Assembly: GCA_963662525.1 (NCBI GenBank)
Contig: OY759717.1
Span: 2,604,001 to 2,668,000, forward strand
Source of the DNA: CAZSDU01 sp963662525
GTDB lineage: Bacteria; Bacteroidota; Bacteroidia; Bacteroidales; FEN-979
Reading direction: 5' to 3'
DNA: 64,000 nucleotides
Position numbers and translations under genes: made by a program. The first letter of the stretch is position 1; the number at the start of each line of letters is the position of its first letter. Below, piece by piece: positions 16,956-26,997 of the stretch. The notes beneath the pieces were generated by a model, which ran no database searches, was not told where the DNA came from, and was given only the letters and a program-made list of their open reading frames with translations.

Positions 16956-18428
16956 CTATTTTCCGGGAATGGCACTTCCAACGCGGGTCATGGCACAGCG
17001 GAATCCGATCGCATCGGAAGCATCGTTTTCATCAAGGTAACGACGCATGCTCGGGCTCAGGTAATAGGCCGGATCTTTCCAGCTGCCACCTTTATAAACC
17101 CTGGCATGGTCGGTGATCAGGGAAGATACACCATATTCATACATCAGATTCGTGGATGCAGTGCCTGTAGTATCTTTCCAGGCATTATTATCAACATTGG
17201 AAGCAAAATCACCATCTAGGTAATTAATGTTATTGGCCTGGCGGTAATTTTTACGGTTCATGGCTTCTTCAGTTGTAATCGGTCTGTTTTTCAGGCGGCC
17301 CAGGCTGTCTTTCTCTGCCAGAAACCCTTCAGCATCCCGTTGCGGAGTGGTGAAAATATTTCCACGGAAAGGACGGACATCGGAAACTTCATAGGCATTC
17401 AGGGGACGGTAAACATCAAGTACCCATTCGCTGACATTACCGGCCATGTTATAAAGGCCATAATCGTTGGGGAAGTATGATCCGCAGGGAGCAGGTATTT
17501 CAGCGCCATCATTCAGGTTGCCGGCAACACCCATATAGTCGCCTTTGCCTCTTTTAAAGTTATCCATGAAGCTGCCGTAATACCTTGATTCGTTAGTACG
17601 GACAAAATTTCCGTTCCAGGGATAGTTCTTTTTTTCAACGACCCTTTCATACAGAGTATTGCCAATCAGACCCAGGGCTGCGTATTCCCATTCGGCTTCG
17701 GTCGGAAGGCGGTATTTCGGGAGCATGATGCCGTCCTCCATTTTTACCTTCCTGGTCCCGGTACCATTTGGGTTCAAATCGGGCAGGGGTTTATCCACCA
17801 GTCCTTCATACTGACCGGCAAGATAGGCTTCCGTATTGAAATTGTTTTCATTTTTCTGGGCAGGATCCATGGCCAGGATGCCTTTTTTGATCAGCAGTAT
17901 TTCATTGACACGATCCGATCTCCAGGCACAGTAATCATTGGCCTGAACCCAGGTAACTCCCACCACGGGATAATTCCGGTAAGCAGGGTGCCTGAAGTAA
18001 TACTCAACGAGGGGTTCGTTATACGACAGCTTGTTGCGCCATACAAGGGTATCGGGTAAGGCTTTGCGGTAAACTCCCGGATAATCCGTACTGTAAACCC
18101 TGTTCAGCCAGTAAAGGTATTCGATGTAATCAAGGTTGCGTACCTCGAATTCATCCATATAAAAACTGGCAACGGTAACCCGCCGGGGCTGATTATTCCA
18201 ATCGAACATGACATCATCCTGGGTCTGTCCCATGGTAAAGGTTCCCCCTTCAATGAATACCAGGCCAGGGCCGGTTTGCTGTTCCTCATAGCCCCTGACT
18301 TCAAAACCTCCGTTTTTCGGATTGTTGTAATCCCAGCCGGTAGAGCGGGATCCTTCTTTCTTGCAGGCCCCGAGCAAGACGATGGCAGCAACCAGGGCGC
18401 TAACATGAACAATGTTTTTAACTTTCAT
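16956..18428 (-). CDS. gldJ: T9SS/gliding lipoprotein GldJ (formylglycine-enzyme fold)
   Basis: 490 aa. A lipoprotein signal peptide with lipobox LLGAC (Cys about residue 22). The remainder is an FGE-sulfatase/SUMF1-like domain: FIEGGTFTMGQTQDD, VASFYMDEFEVRN, YRLPTEAEWEYAALG, YNMAGNVSEWVLDVY, VYKGGSWKDPA and IGFRCAMTRVG. GldJ and GldK share this fold. I call GldJ because murF follows and porP/sprF and porU precede it, as in the Flavobacterium porV-porU-gldJ cluster, and no gldL/M/N genes are adjacent. The protein is an outer-membrane-associated part of T9SS, without enzyme activity as far as known. Confidence 0.82.
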   Translation of the reverse strand: MKVKNIVHVSALVAAIVLLGACKKEGSRSTGWDYNNPKNGGFEVRGYEEQQTGPGLVFIEGGTFTMGQTQDDVMFDWNNQPRRVTVASFYMDEFEVRNLDYIEYLYWLNRVYSTDYPGVYRKALPDTLVWRNKLSYNEPLVEYYFRHPAYRNYPVVGVTWVQANDYCAWRSDRVNEILLIKKGILAMDPAQKNENNFNTEAYLAGQYEGLVDKPLPDLNPNGTGTRKVKMEDGIMLPKYRLPTEAEWEYAALGLIGNTLYERVVEKKNYPWNGNFVRTNESRYYGSFMDNFKRGKGDYMGVAGNLNDGAEIPAPCGSYFPNDYGLYNMAGNVSEWVLDVYRPLNAYEVSDVRPFRGNIFTTPQRDAEGFLAEKDSLGRLKNRPITTEEAMNRKNYRQANNINYLDGDFASNVDNNAWKDTTGTASTNLMYEYGVSSLITDHARVYKGGSWKDPAYYLSPSMRRYLDENDASDAIGFRCAMTRVGSAIPGK

Positions 18429-18444
18429 GCTTTGAAAATTTTTG

Positions 18445-18452
18445 CAAATATA
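18445..18452 (-). promoter_or_regulatory. -7 box (TATATTTG, minus strand) for gldJ
   Basis: A TAnnTTTG match 17 bp upstream of the gldJ ATG, in the 27-bp gap after the porP/sprF-like gene. Confidence 0.5.
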
Positions 18453-18455
18453 TAA

Positions 18456-19448
18456 CTAAAATCTTGGGCATTTTATTGCCCTGATATGTCTTCTTTTTTC
18501 CAAACAATTAAACTGCCATGAGGCAGATACCTCGTGAGCCCCGCCAGTCGAGCCTTTTAGCTTGGAAACGGTGAAATCATAACTGTATGCAAGATGAAAA
18601 TTTTTATAATGAATTCCTAACATGGGAATCAACGCATCGGCATTTTCAAAGTTATGGCGGAACCATAATCCCCCGACAAAGGGATCAATGGTCAGGTAAA
18701 AACCAATATTAAGCTGGTGAAATTTAAATTGCTGCTGGTATAATACATTCGGGGAAATAGAGAATTCACGTTCTTCATCGGCACCCCCTGAACGCAGGTT
18801 AATCACGGATCCGGCATGGACGGTGAATTTCATGTACAAACGGGTGGAATTATCCGTATAAAAACCCACATTGGGTTGGGAAAGATGATCCACGGCAATG
18901 CCTCCATAAATCAGGTTATCATATCCCAGAAATACCCCGGCAGAAAAATCCGGTACACCAACGGTGTTGTTATCCGGAGGCTTTTCATCAGTATAAGGTC
19001 TGATATTCCCGTTAAGCGGATCGATCTGATCCCCGAAAATCAGGTTTTCCCAGGCCAGATGCCGCTGATAATAACCGACTTTTACGGCAGTACTGGCATA
19101 AAGACGTTCGGTGATGTTGAATTTAAAAGCATAAACCAGACTGATGGTGGTGGTATTTAAATTGCCTCCGCCGGCCCGGTCGGCCATAAACAGTACCCCG
19201 ATTCCTCCATGCAAAAAATTGACATACTGGTCGTAGGAGGCATTGTAGGTGTTAAATGCTTTTCCCAGGGAAGGCCATTGATTGCGGTAGTTTCCGATGA
19301 TGCGGGGACAAACGTTGGCTCCGGCAAGGGCAGGATTAAGATAAAGAGGGTTGGCGTAAAACTGTGAAAAGTGCGGATCCTGAGCATTTGTTTCCGAAAA
19401 GAAAAAAACAAGAACAGTGATAATGAAGAAAGCAGGTCTTTTCACCAT
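18456..19448 (-). CDS. PorP/SprF family T9SS outer-membrane protein
   Basis: 330 aa from the ATG at 19448, which begins a signal peptide (MVKRPAFFIITVLVFFFSET, cleaved near NAQ). The mature start QDPHFSQFYANPLYLNPALAG is the hallmark of the PorP/SprF family (first 20 residues only quoted in part). The remainder is beta-barrel-like with alternating aromatic residues, ending in a basic tail. Some members attach type B T9SS cargo such as SprB to the cell surface; others work with PorK/L/M/N. The basic C-terminal tail KRRHIRAIKCPRF is unusual for a barrel protein. It is co-directional with gldJ and divergent from porU. Confidence 0.85.
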   Translation of the reverse strand: MVKRPAFFIITVLVFFFSETNAQDPHFSQFYANPLYLNPALAGANVCPRIIGNYRNQWPSLGKAFNTYNASYDQYVNFLHGGIGVLFMADRAGGGNLNTTTISLVYAFKFNITERLYASTAVKVGYYQRHLAWENLIFGDQIDPLNGNIRPYTDEKPPDNNTVGVPDFSAGVFLGYDNLIYGGIAVDHLSQPNVGFYTDNSTRLYMKFTVHAGSVINLRSGGADEEREFSISPNVLYQQQFKFHQLNIGFYLTIDPFVGGLWFRHNFENADALIPMLGIHYKNFHLAYSYDFTVSKLKGSTGGAHEVSASWQFNCLEKRRHIRAIKCPRF

Positions 19449-19632
19449 GGCAGAGATCGCAACCGGTATTTTTACAGGATACAATATTACGAAGAAAATG
19501 GATTTCCGTGTTAACAATACGACAATATTAACGATGCTATAACGTTTAAAGAATTAAAAAAATATCAATCCGGAAAAAATATTTCCCTGCCAACCATTTT
19601 GTCAGCAGGATTGTCTGTTTTATATTAACCGC

Positions 19633-22600
19633 ATGATCATGGATGAAAAAAAAATATATCAACAGCCGGGCTTGATCGCTGTATCCCTATTGCTTTATTT
19701 TTCATTTGCTCTGATGACTCCGATTCAGGCATCTTCATTCAAAGAAACCCGGAAAATAAAATGGCAGCAAGATCAGCAGATCCAACATGAAGGTATGCCA
19801 TCCACCTGCCTGCTGTCGTTTGAAGGTTCAAACATACGCGATGGATTTGGCACCTTGCCGTTCTACGTGGAATCTTTTCCCGTCCATAGTCTTTCCGACA
19901 GCCTTCTTTCCATTTCACTTACTGACCTTGCTTTTCTGCCCATTCCTGATTCTGTTTTCTCTGCGATCAGGGATAAGTCGAAACTGCAATCCTCCTTTTT
20001 TGTTTTCCATACACTCGTCACCCAGCGTAAAAAATCTTCGGTGGTGATCAGCATTCTGCCCATCCGTCTCAACCCGGAAACCGGGGTCCCGGAACGCCTG
20101 GTTTCTTTCACCCTGAACATGGAAATCCTGGAAAATTCAACTCAGGCTAAACCTGAAACGATCCGCACGCATGCCGCCAATTCAGTATTGGCGTCGGGTA
20201 CCTGGTATAAATTTTCACTGCTTACTACGGGCATCTATAAAATTTCGTACGAGGATCTGAAGAAAGCAAATATAGATCCTTCAGGAATAAATCCTGCCAA
20301 CATACGGATTTATGGTAATGGCGGAGGAATGTTACCGGAAGCCAACCGTGGCCTGAGAACGGATGACCTGATGGAAAATTCCATCTTTGTCGCCGGTGAA
20401 AGCGATGGGAGGTTCGACCCGGGCGATTACATCCTTTTTTACGGAGAATCTCCCGATACATGGACCTACAATAAATCAGACAACCTCTTCCATCACAGGA
20501 AAAATCTTTATTCTGACAAAACCTGTTATTTCCTGAATTTTGATCTTGGACCCGGTAAGCGGCTTGGATTTGAAGCTTCAACCACCAGCCCTGCCAGTTA
20601 TCATATCAGTAAATTCAATGATTTTGCTTTTTATGAAAAAGATGATATCAACCTGATCAAATCGGGACGCGAATGGTATGACCAGGAAAATTTCGATCTT
20701 ACCACGGCCAGGAATTATTCTTTCAGTTTCGCGGATCTGGATACCTCCTCCTTTCTTAACCTGAAAGCGGTAATGGCAGCACGGTCAACTTCGGGAAGTA
20801 CCGCATTTTCTGTTACGATTAAGAATAAAAATCTTTTTAATGTCAATATTCCGGCAACAGGTGTTCAGTATACAGATGAATATGCCATTGAACGAAGTGG
20901 AACTTCCGACTTTAAATCACCAAATCCGGTAATTGATATCAGAGTGAACTACATAAAAAACACTGCCAGTGCTACCGGCTATCTGAATTACCTGGAGATT
21001 AATGCAAGACGTTGGCTGAAAATGTCAGGTTCGCAACTTCCTTTCCGCTCAGTTCAGGGAGCAGGTCCGGGTGAAATCAGCGAGTTCACCCTTCAGGGGC
21101 AGGGACAGGCAATCAACGTATGGGATGTTTCCCGCCGGGAATCAATTCTGGTGATCGGTTCCGGGAAAGATGGAAATAATATTGTTTTCCGGCTTCCTAC
21201 CGATACCATCCGTGAGTTTATTGCCTTCGATGGAAGTTCCTTTTATACTCCGGAATATACAGGAGTGGTCCCAAACCAGGATTTGCATGGGCATGATGTG
21301 GTCGATTACATCATCGTGGCTCCCCCGGTGTTCATGTCTGAAGCAGAAAGCCTGGCTGAATTTCACCGGCAACATAGCGGTCTGAGTGTTATGACTGTCC
21401 TGCCTGAACAGGTCTACAACGAATTTTCTTCGGGTATCCAGGACATTTCGGCCATCCGGGATTTTGTCAAACTGATGTATGATAAAGCGATCCCCGGAAA
21501 AGAACCGGCCTACCTTCTTTTCTTTGGTGATGCCTCTTATGATTATAAAAACAGGATAAAAAACAATACCAATTTTGTTCCCGCTTACGAGTCAGAAAAT
21601 TCCCTGGATCCGATCAGTTCCTATGCAACCGATGATTTCTTTGGACTGATGGATGATTCTGAAGGACAGGGGTCTGCCGGAGAAATTGACCTTGGGATAG
21701 GGAGGTTCCCGGTTGACAATACAGAAAAAGCCCAGGCTTCCATAAAAAAAGTATTTCATTATTGTTCTAATTCTGATTCAGTTAAAAATGACTGGCGCAA
21801 TGTGGTTTGTTTTGTGGCTGACGATCAGGATGAGGGAGGTAATCTTTTTATCAATGATTCGGAAGAACTGGCTGGTATTATGGAAACGGAATATAAGGAT
21901 TATAATACGGATAAAATTTACCTTGACAGTTATACCCAGATTTCCACTCCGGTTGGAGCCCGTTATCCTGAAGTGAATGAAGCCATCAGCCAAAGGATGG
22001 ATAAAGGAGCCCTGGTCATGAATTATATCGGTCATGGTGGGGAAATTCAATGGTCGCATGAAAAGGTTCTTGATGTTCAGGAAATCAAGGCATGGAAGAA
22101 TTTCGACCGGATGCCGGTTTTCATGACTGCTACCTGCGAATTCAGCCGTTTTGATGATCCGGAGAGAATATCTGCCGGAGAATACGTATTTCTGAATCCA
22201 AATGGGGGGGGCATCGCCTTGTTCACGACCACCCGTCTGACCTTTGCCGGATCGAATCAAACCCTTTCCCGGAATTTTTATAATCATGCTTTTGAACAGC
22301 AGGATGGAAAATACCATAAAATGGGCGACCTCATTGTGCTGTCGAAAAAAAATATGGGAACCAATATAAACGCCAGGAAATTCGCTCTTCTGGGCGACCC
22401 GGCCTTGGAAATGGCTTATCCGCATCTGGAGGTGACGACGACTTCGGTTGTAAATAACCATGCCCCGATTGTTCTTCCCGATACCATCAGTGCCCTTTCA
22501 GAAATTACCATCCGGGGAGAAATCCGCAATGCCTCAGGTGAAAAAGTCAGCAGCTTTAACGGAACGGTGTTCCCAACCGTCTACGACAAAGCTTCTGAAA

Positions 22601-23505
22601 TATATACCAAAGGGAATGACGGTCTCGAACCGGTCAGGTACTACCTCAGGAAGAACCCGGTGTATAAAGGAAAAGTCGAAGTATCGGAGGGCGAATTCTC
22701 ATTTACCTTCATTGTTCCCAAAGATATTGCCTATAAATATGGTTTCGGGAAAATCAGTTATTATGCCCGGAATGAGGATACTGATGCCAACGGCTATGAT
22801 GATAATATCATCGTGGGTGGCTACAACGATGAAGCAATTATTGACGACCAGGGACCGCAGATAGATCTGTATATCAACGACAGGAAATTTATTTCAGGCG
22901 GAATTACTGACCAAAATCCATTGATGCTGGCAGATGTGAGTGATGAGTCGGGTATTAATACAGTCGGGAATGGCATCGGGCATGATATTACACTTGTTCT
23001 GGATAATAAAACAAGTTACCCGCTTATTTTAAATGATTATTATGTGTCCAACCTCAATACTTATAAAAGCGGCGTTATTACTTATCCCTTAAGTTCTCTG
23101 GCCGGTGGATCGCATCATCTGACACTGAAAGTGTGGGATGTCTATAATAATTCTTCTGAAGCAGGCATCGATTTCCTGGTGATCTCTTCTTCCGAATTTG
23201 CTTTCCAGCACCTGATCAACTATCCGAACCCGATGAGGGATTACACAACTTTCTCCTTTGAGACCAATCAAACCAACCAGAACCTGGACGTTGAAATCAG
23301 GATCTATAATCTTTATGGAGCGCTGCTGAAGACCATTCGAAAGAACCTCTATTCCGACGGTTACCGCGTTGAACCGGTTATCTGGGATGGAACTACTGAC
23401 CAGGGCTGGAAAATCAGTTCGGGAACTTATGTGTATCATGTTCTGATGACCCTGCCCAATGGAATCTCCAGCCACCTATCTTCAAAATTGGTGGTCATCC
23501 GTTAA
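19633..23505 (+). CDS. porU: T9SS C25-family peptidase, PorU-type sortase
   Basis: 1290 aa. N-terminal signal anchor (IAVSLLLYFSFALMTPIQA), then a propeptide-like region, then the gingipain-type C25 domain. The catalytic His is H801 in NYIGHGGEIQWS and the catalytic Cys is C835 in TATCEFSRFDDPER. The end has a FlgD-like/T9SS-tail fold, INYPNPMRDYTTFSF to GTYVYHVLM, as in P. gingivalis PorU. PorU removes T9SS signal domains at the cell surface and joins cargo to A-LPS. A second paralogue follows directly, and porV lies after that. Length is within the PorU range (about 1150-1300). Confidence 0.88.
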   Translation: MIMDEKKIYQQPGLIAVSLLLYFSFALMTPIQASSFKETRKIKWQQDQQIQHEGMPSTCLLSFEGSNIRDGFGTLPFYVESFPVHSLSDSLLSISLTDLAFLPIPDSVFSAIRDKSKLQSSFFVFHTLVTQRKKSSVVISILPIRLNPETGVPERLVSFTLNMEILENSTQAKPETIRTHAANSVLASGTWYKFSLLTTGIYKISYEDLKKANIDPSGINPANIRIYGNGGGMLPEANRGLRTDDLMENSIFVAGESDGRFDPGDYILFYGESPDTWTYNKSDNLFHHRKNLYSDKTCYFLNFDLGPGKRLGFEASTTSPASYHISKFNDFAFYEKDDINLIKSGREWYDQENFDLTTARNYSFSFADLDTSSFLNLKAVMAARSTSGSTAFSVTIKNKNLFNVNIPATGVQYTDEYAIERSGTSDFKSPNPVIDIRVNYIKNTASATGYLNYLEINARRWLKMSGSQLPFRSVQGAGPGEISEFTLQGQGQAINVWDVSRRESILVIGSGKDGNNIVFRLPTDTIREFIAFDGSSFYTPEYTGVVPNQDLHGHDVVDYIIVAPPVFMSEAESLAEFHRQHSGLSVMTVLPEQVYNEFSSGIQDISAIRDFVKLMYDKAIPGKEPAYLLFFGDASYDYKNRIKNNTNFVPAYESENSLDPISSYATDDFFGLMDDSEGQGSAGEIDLGIGRFPVDNTEKAQASIKKVFHYCSNSDSVKNDWRNVVCFVADDQDEGGNLFINDSEELAGIMETEYKDYNTDKIYLDSYTQISTPVGARYPEVNEAISQRMDKGALVMNYIGHGGEIQWSHEKVLDVQEIKAWKNFDRMPVFMTATCEFSRFDDPERISAGEYVFLNPNGGGIALFTTTRLTFAGSNQTLSRNFYNHAFEQQDGKYHKMGDLIVLSKKNMGTNINARKFALLGDPALEMAYPHLEVTTTSVVNNHAPIVLPDTISALSEITIRGEIRNASGEKVSSFNGTVFPTVYDKASEIYTKGNDGLEPVRYYLRKNPVYKGKVEVSEGEFSFTFIVPKDIAYKYGFGKISYYARNEDTDANGYDDNIIVGGYNDEAIIDDQGPQIDLYINDRKFISGGITDQNPLMLADVSDESGINTVGNGIGHDITLVLDNKTSYPLILNDYYVSNLNTYKSGVITYPLSSLAGGSHHLTLKVWDVYNNSSEAGIDFLVISSSEFAFQHLINYPNPMRDYTTFSFETNQTNQNLDVEIRIYNLYGALLKTIRKNLYSDGYRVEPVIWDGTTDQGWKISSGTYVYHVLMTLPNGISSHLSSKLVVIR

Positions 23506-23510
23506 ATACC

Positions 23511-23518
23511 TAACTTTG
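23511..23518 (+). promoter_or_regulatory. -7 box TAACTTTG for the second porU-like gene
   Basis: A perfect TAnnTTTG match 5 bp after the end of the first porU gene and 22 bp before the TTG start at 23540. It argues against the upstream ATG at 23459, which lies inside the previous gene. Confidence 0.6.
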
Positions 23519-23539
23519 CAAACTTTTAATTTTGAAACC

Positions 23540-26500
23540 TTGAAAACACACCTGTTACTCTTGTCATTACTGTTTCCGGTATTTGTCTTTTCCGGAATTC
23601 AGCATAAACCGTCCTCGGTTCTGGCTACGGGTCGCTGGTATAAAATTGCAGTAACCCAAACAGGACTTTATCAGGTTACTTATCAGGATATCCTCACCCT
23701 GGGAATGGATCCTGCCCTGATCAACCCTCAGCATTTCCGTTTATATGGTAATGGCGGAGGAATGCTGCCTGAATCCAATGCCGATTTCCGTATCGACGAC
23801 CTTCGGGAAAATACCATCCAGGTTTTTGACGGGGGTGATGCCCATTTCGACCCGGGCGACTCTTTCATTTTTTACGGAGAAGCACCTGACAAGTGGTATT
23901 TTGATACGGTTTCCCGCACATTTTTTCATCAGAAAAATCTATTTTCGGATTCTACTTATTACTTCCTCACTGCTGATCTTGGACCGGGGAAAAGACCCCT
24001 GGATCAGGCATCCACGGATTCTGCTTCCACCTACACATCCCGTCGCATGTCGGAACGCGTCTACCATGATGTTGACCTCGTCAGCCTGATCAGGTCAGGC
24101 AGGGTCTGGTATGGTGAAGCCTTTAATAAGGATAAAACAACGTTTGAATTTTCATTCCCTATGCCTGATGCCGATTCTACTTCTCCGGTCATTGTAAGGA
24201 CCGATGTTGCTGCCCGTTCGGAGCCCATCAGCCGGTTTATCCTGACACATAATGGGAAAGTGGTCGATTCTATTCAGGTCGACGGAACCGATCCGGATAA
24301 TACCTATTATTACGGGAAATCAAAATTGAAAAAAACTCAGTTTGCAAAACTGAAACCCGATTTTACACTTGGCTTCAGATATAACCTTCCGGTTGAATCA
24401 TCCCTGGGCTGGCTGAATTACTTTGAAGTGAATTGTATCCGACGTCTTATTTATCACGGCCCTCAGATGTTTTTTCGGGATATCTCTTCCGCTTTCAGAA
24501 ACCGCGTAACAGAATTCCAGCTTAAAAATCCAACTCCCACTGTGAAAGTCTGGGATATCACCGATCCTGGTAATATTCTGAATATTCAGGGAACGTTTAC
24601 CGATACCACTTTCCGTTTCCGTTTACCCACCGATTCCCTTCGGGAATTTGTTGCCTTTGACGGATCGTTCTTTCATCCGGTGTATCTTTCCGGTCCGGTC
24701 GCCAACCAAAACCTGCATGCATCGGAACCTTCGCAGATGCTGATCGTGAGCCATCCGCTGTTTTTATCCCTGGCCAATGAACTGGCCGACTTTCACCGGG
24801 TACAATCCGCGATCAGTGTCAGTGTGGTGACCACCAATCAGATATTTAATGAGTTTGCATCCGGACAACAGGATATTACTGCCATCAGGGATTATGTTAA
24901 AATGTTGTTCGACCGGGGGCAACCAGCCAACGCCCCCAGATTCCTGTTAATCTTCGGAGATGGTTCTTATGATCCGAAGAACAGGGTTCCCGGGAATAAT
25001 AATATGGTGCCAACCTATCAGTCGCAGGAATCCCTGAAATTTGTCGGGACCTATGTCACCGATGATTATTTTGGGATCATGGGGGAGGAACTCGGGGTCG
25101 ATTCCAATGGAAAGATCGATATCGGCATCGGGCGGTTCCCGGTGACGACAACCACAGAAGCCAGGCAAATGCTGGATAAAATCTTTCACTATTCTTCCAC
25201 CCGCGATTCAGTTTTGAGCGACTGGAGAAATGTCGTCACTTTTGTGGCGGATGACGAAAATGACAACCTTCATCTCGAACAGGCGGAAGAACTTTCAAGG
25301 ATAGTTGCCAATAACTATCCCTTGTTTAATGTCAACAAAATTTATTTTGATGCCTATCCCATTGTTCTGATTCCCGGAGGGGCCCGTTTTCCTGATGCCA
25401 CCAAAGCGATTAACCATGCTGTATCGAAAGGGAGTCTGATCATTAATTATACCGGGCATGGTGGTGAAGATGGCTGGAGTAACGAAAAAGCATTGACCGT
25501 TGGAGATATCAACAGCTGGAGGAATTTTTCGAAATTACCCGTTTTCCTTACAGCTACTTGTGAATTCAGCCGGTTCGATAATCCGGAACGATTGTCGGCC
25601 GGGGAAATAGTCATTCTGCATCCCAATGGCGGAGCAATCGCCCTTTATTCAACGACCAGACTCGCCCTTTCTACTTCCAATTTCCGGCTGGATACCAGCT
25701 TTTTTCATCACCTGATGGATAAGCTTGACGGAAATTACCTGAGCATGGGTGACCTGATCAGAATTTCAAAAAACAATAACGGGAACAATATCAATATCAG
25801 AAATTTTGTCTTGCTTGGCGACCCTGCCCAGAAAATAGCTTTCCCTGAATATAAGGTTAAAACATTGACGATCAATAATAAGCCTCTGGATGAGGCCGAT
25901 ACCTTACTTGGCCTTTCCACTGTTACGGTTACTGGAATTATTGAAAACGAACAGGGCCAAATAGTACAAACCTTCGACGGGCAACTCGATGCGAAAGTCT
26001 TTGATAAACCTGTTACCTATACCACCCTTGGGAATACCATCGATGCCCATCCGGCAAATTTCACGATGCAGAACAGCCTGCTTCATGCCGGATCCTCTTT
26101 GGTTCAGCAGGGAGAATTTAATTTTTCTTTTGTCCTTCCCAAAGATATTGCATTGCAATTTGGTCATGGGAAGCTGAGCTATTATGCGCAGAACGGATCC
26201 ACGGATGCGGCAGGATTTACAGATCGTATCATCATCGGAGGCAGGGATCCTGATATTGATCCGGTGAATAATGGTCCCGAGATCAGTCTGTATATGAACG
26301 ACCGAAGCTTTTCTGATGGGGGCAAGACAAGTTTCAGTCCGCTCCTGATTGCCGACCTCTCTGATACCAACGGTATCAATTATCTTGGACTGGGTATCGG
26401 ACATGAGATACTGGCCGTCCTGGATGGCGACTGGGTTCATGCCATTGTACTTAATGATTATTATCATCCTGATTTCGGAAGCAGCGCCAGGGGAAGTCTT

Positions 26501-26920
26501 ACCTACGCGTTCTCCGATTTATCTATCGGCAAGCATTCGTTGCTCGTCAAAGCCTGGGACTTGTATGATAATTCATCGGAAAAAACCATTACTTTTCATG
26601 TTTCCTCCAGTATTTCAGTCAGCGGAATCATGAATTTCCCCAACCCGATGACTGACCATACCTCTTTCCGTTTCTATCCTATGAAAGGGACCGGACCCCT
26701 TACTGTTGAAATAGATATCTATAATCTGCAAGGACAGATGGTTCAGTCGCTGACTTATTTATATGGTGAAAATCAGGAAGAACCGTTGATGTATTACTGG
26801 GACGGGACAAACAGAAATGGGATGAAGCTGAACAGCGGTATTTATCCTTATAAGATTAAATTCAGAGGGAACAATGGAATATATGGAGAAGCTTCCCAGA
26901 AACTGGTGATAATCAGGTAA
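23540..26920 (+). CDS. second PorU-type C25 peptidase
   Basis: 1126 aa from a TTG at 23540. The chosen start gives a clean signal peptide (LKTHLLLLSLLFPVFVFSGI) directly behind a -7 box; the ATG at 23459 would overlap porU and spoil the signal sequence. It is collinear with the first PorU over nearly the whole length: YGNGGGMLPE, FIFYGEAPDKW, catalytic H640 in NYTGHGGEDGWS, catalytic C674 in TATCEFSRFDNPERL, and the tail MNFPNPMTDHTSFRF. Both copies keep their catalytic pairs, so neither is visibly broken. One may be the true sortase and the other a specialised peptidase. Tandem order suggests local duplication. Confidence 0.85.
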   Translation: MKTHLLLLSLLFPVFVFSGIQHKPSSVLATGRWYKIAVTQTGLYQVTYQDILTLGMDPALINPQHFRLYGNGGGMLPESNADFRIDDLRENTIQVFDGGDAHFDPGDSFIFYGEAPDKWYFDTVSRTFFHQKNLFSDSTYYFLTADLGPGKRPLDQASTDSASTYTSRRMSERVYHDVDLVSLIRSGRVWYGEAFNKDKTTFEFSFPMPDADSTSPVIVRTDVAARSEPISRFILTHNGKVVDSIQVDGTDPDNTYYYGKSKLKKTQFAKLKPDFTLGFRYNLPVESSLGWLNYFEVNCIRRLIYHGPQMFFRDISSAFRNRVTEFQLKNPTPTVKVWDITDPGNILNIQGTFTDTTFRFRLPTDSLREFVAFDGSFFHPVYLSGPVANQNLHASEPSQMLIVSHPLFLSLANELADFHRVQSAISVSVVTTNQIFNEFASGQQDITAIRDYVKMLFDRGQPANAPRFLLIFGDGSYDPKNRVPGNNNMVPTYQSQESLKFVGTYVTDDYFGIMGEELGVDSNGKIDIGIGRFPVTTTTEARQMLDKIFHYSSTRDSVLSDWRNVVTFVADDENDNLHLEQAEELSRIVANNYPLFNVNKIYFDAYPIVLIPGGARFPDATKAINHAVSKGSLIINYTGHGGEDGWSNEKALTVGDINSWRNFSKLPVFLTATCEFSRFDNPERLSAGEIVILHPNGGAIALYSTTRLALSTSNFRLDTSFFHHLMDKLDGNYLSMGDLIRISKNNNGNNINIRNFVLLGDPAQKIAFPEYKVKTLTINNKPLDEADTLLGLSTVTVTGIIENEQGQIVQTFDGQLDAKVFDKPVTYTTLGNTIDAHPANFTMQNSLLHAGSSLVQQGEFNFSFVLPKDIALQFGHGKLSYYAQNGSTDAAGFTDRIIIGGRDPDIDPVNNGPEISLYMNDRSFSDGGKTSFSPLLIADLSDTNGINYLGLGIGHEILAVLDGDWVHAIVLNDYYHPDFGSSARGSLTYAFSDLSIGKHSLLVKAWDLYDNSSEKTITFHVSSSISVSGIMNFPNPMTDHTSFRFYPMKGTGPLTVEIDIYNLQGQMVQSLTYLYGENQEEPLMYYWDGTNRNGMKLNSGIYPYKIKFRGNNGIYGEASQKLVIIR

Positions 26921-26997
26921 TAACCCATGCCTGACTGGCAATTCTCCCGAAGCAGGCAATATATGAAAAAGATAAGCGTTAATTTTCTAATTATAAT

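Noticed and set aside
16956..18428. GldK/PorK instead of GldJ
   Set aside because: The fold is shared, but gldL/M/N genes are not adjacent, while murF and porU/porV neighbours fit gldJ. Not fully excluded.
21778..22461. 227-aa minus-strand ORF opposite porU
   Set aside because: Antisense to the catalytic region of PorU; no protein features of its own.
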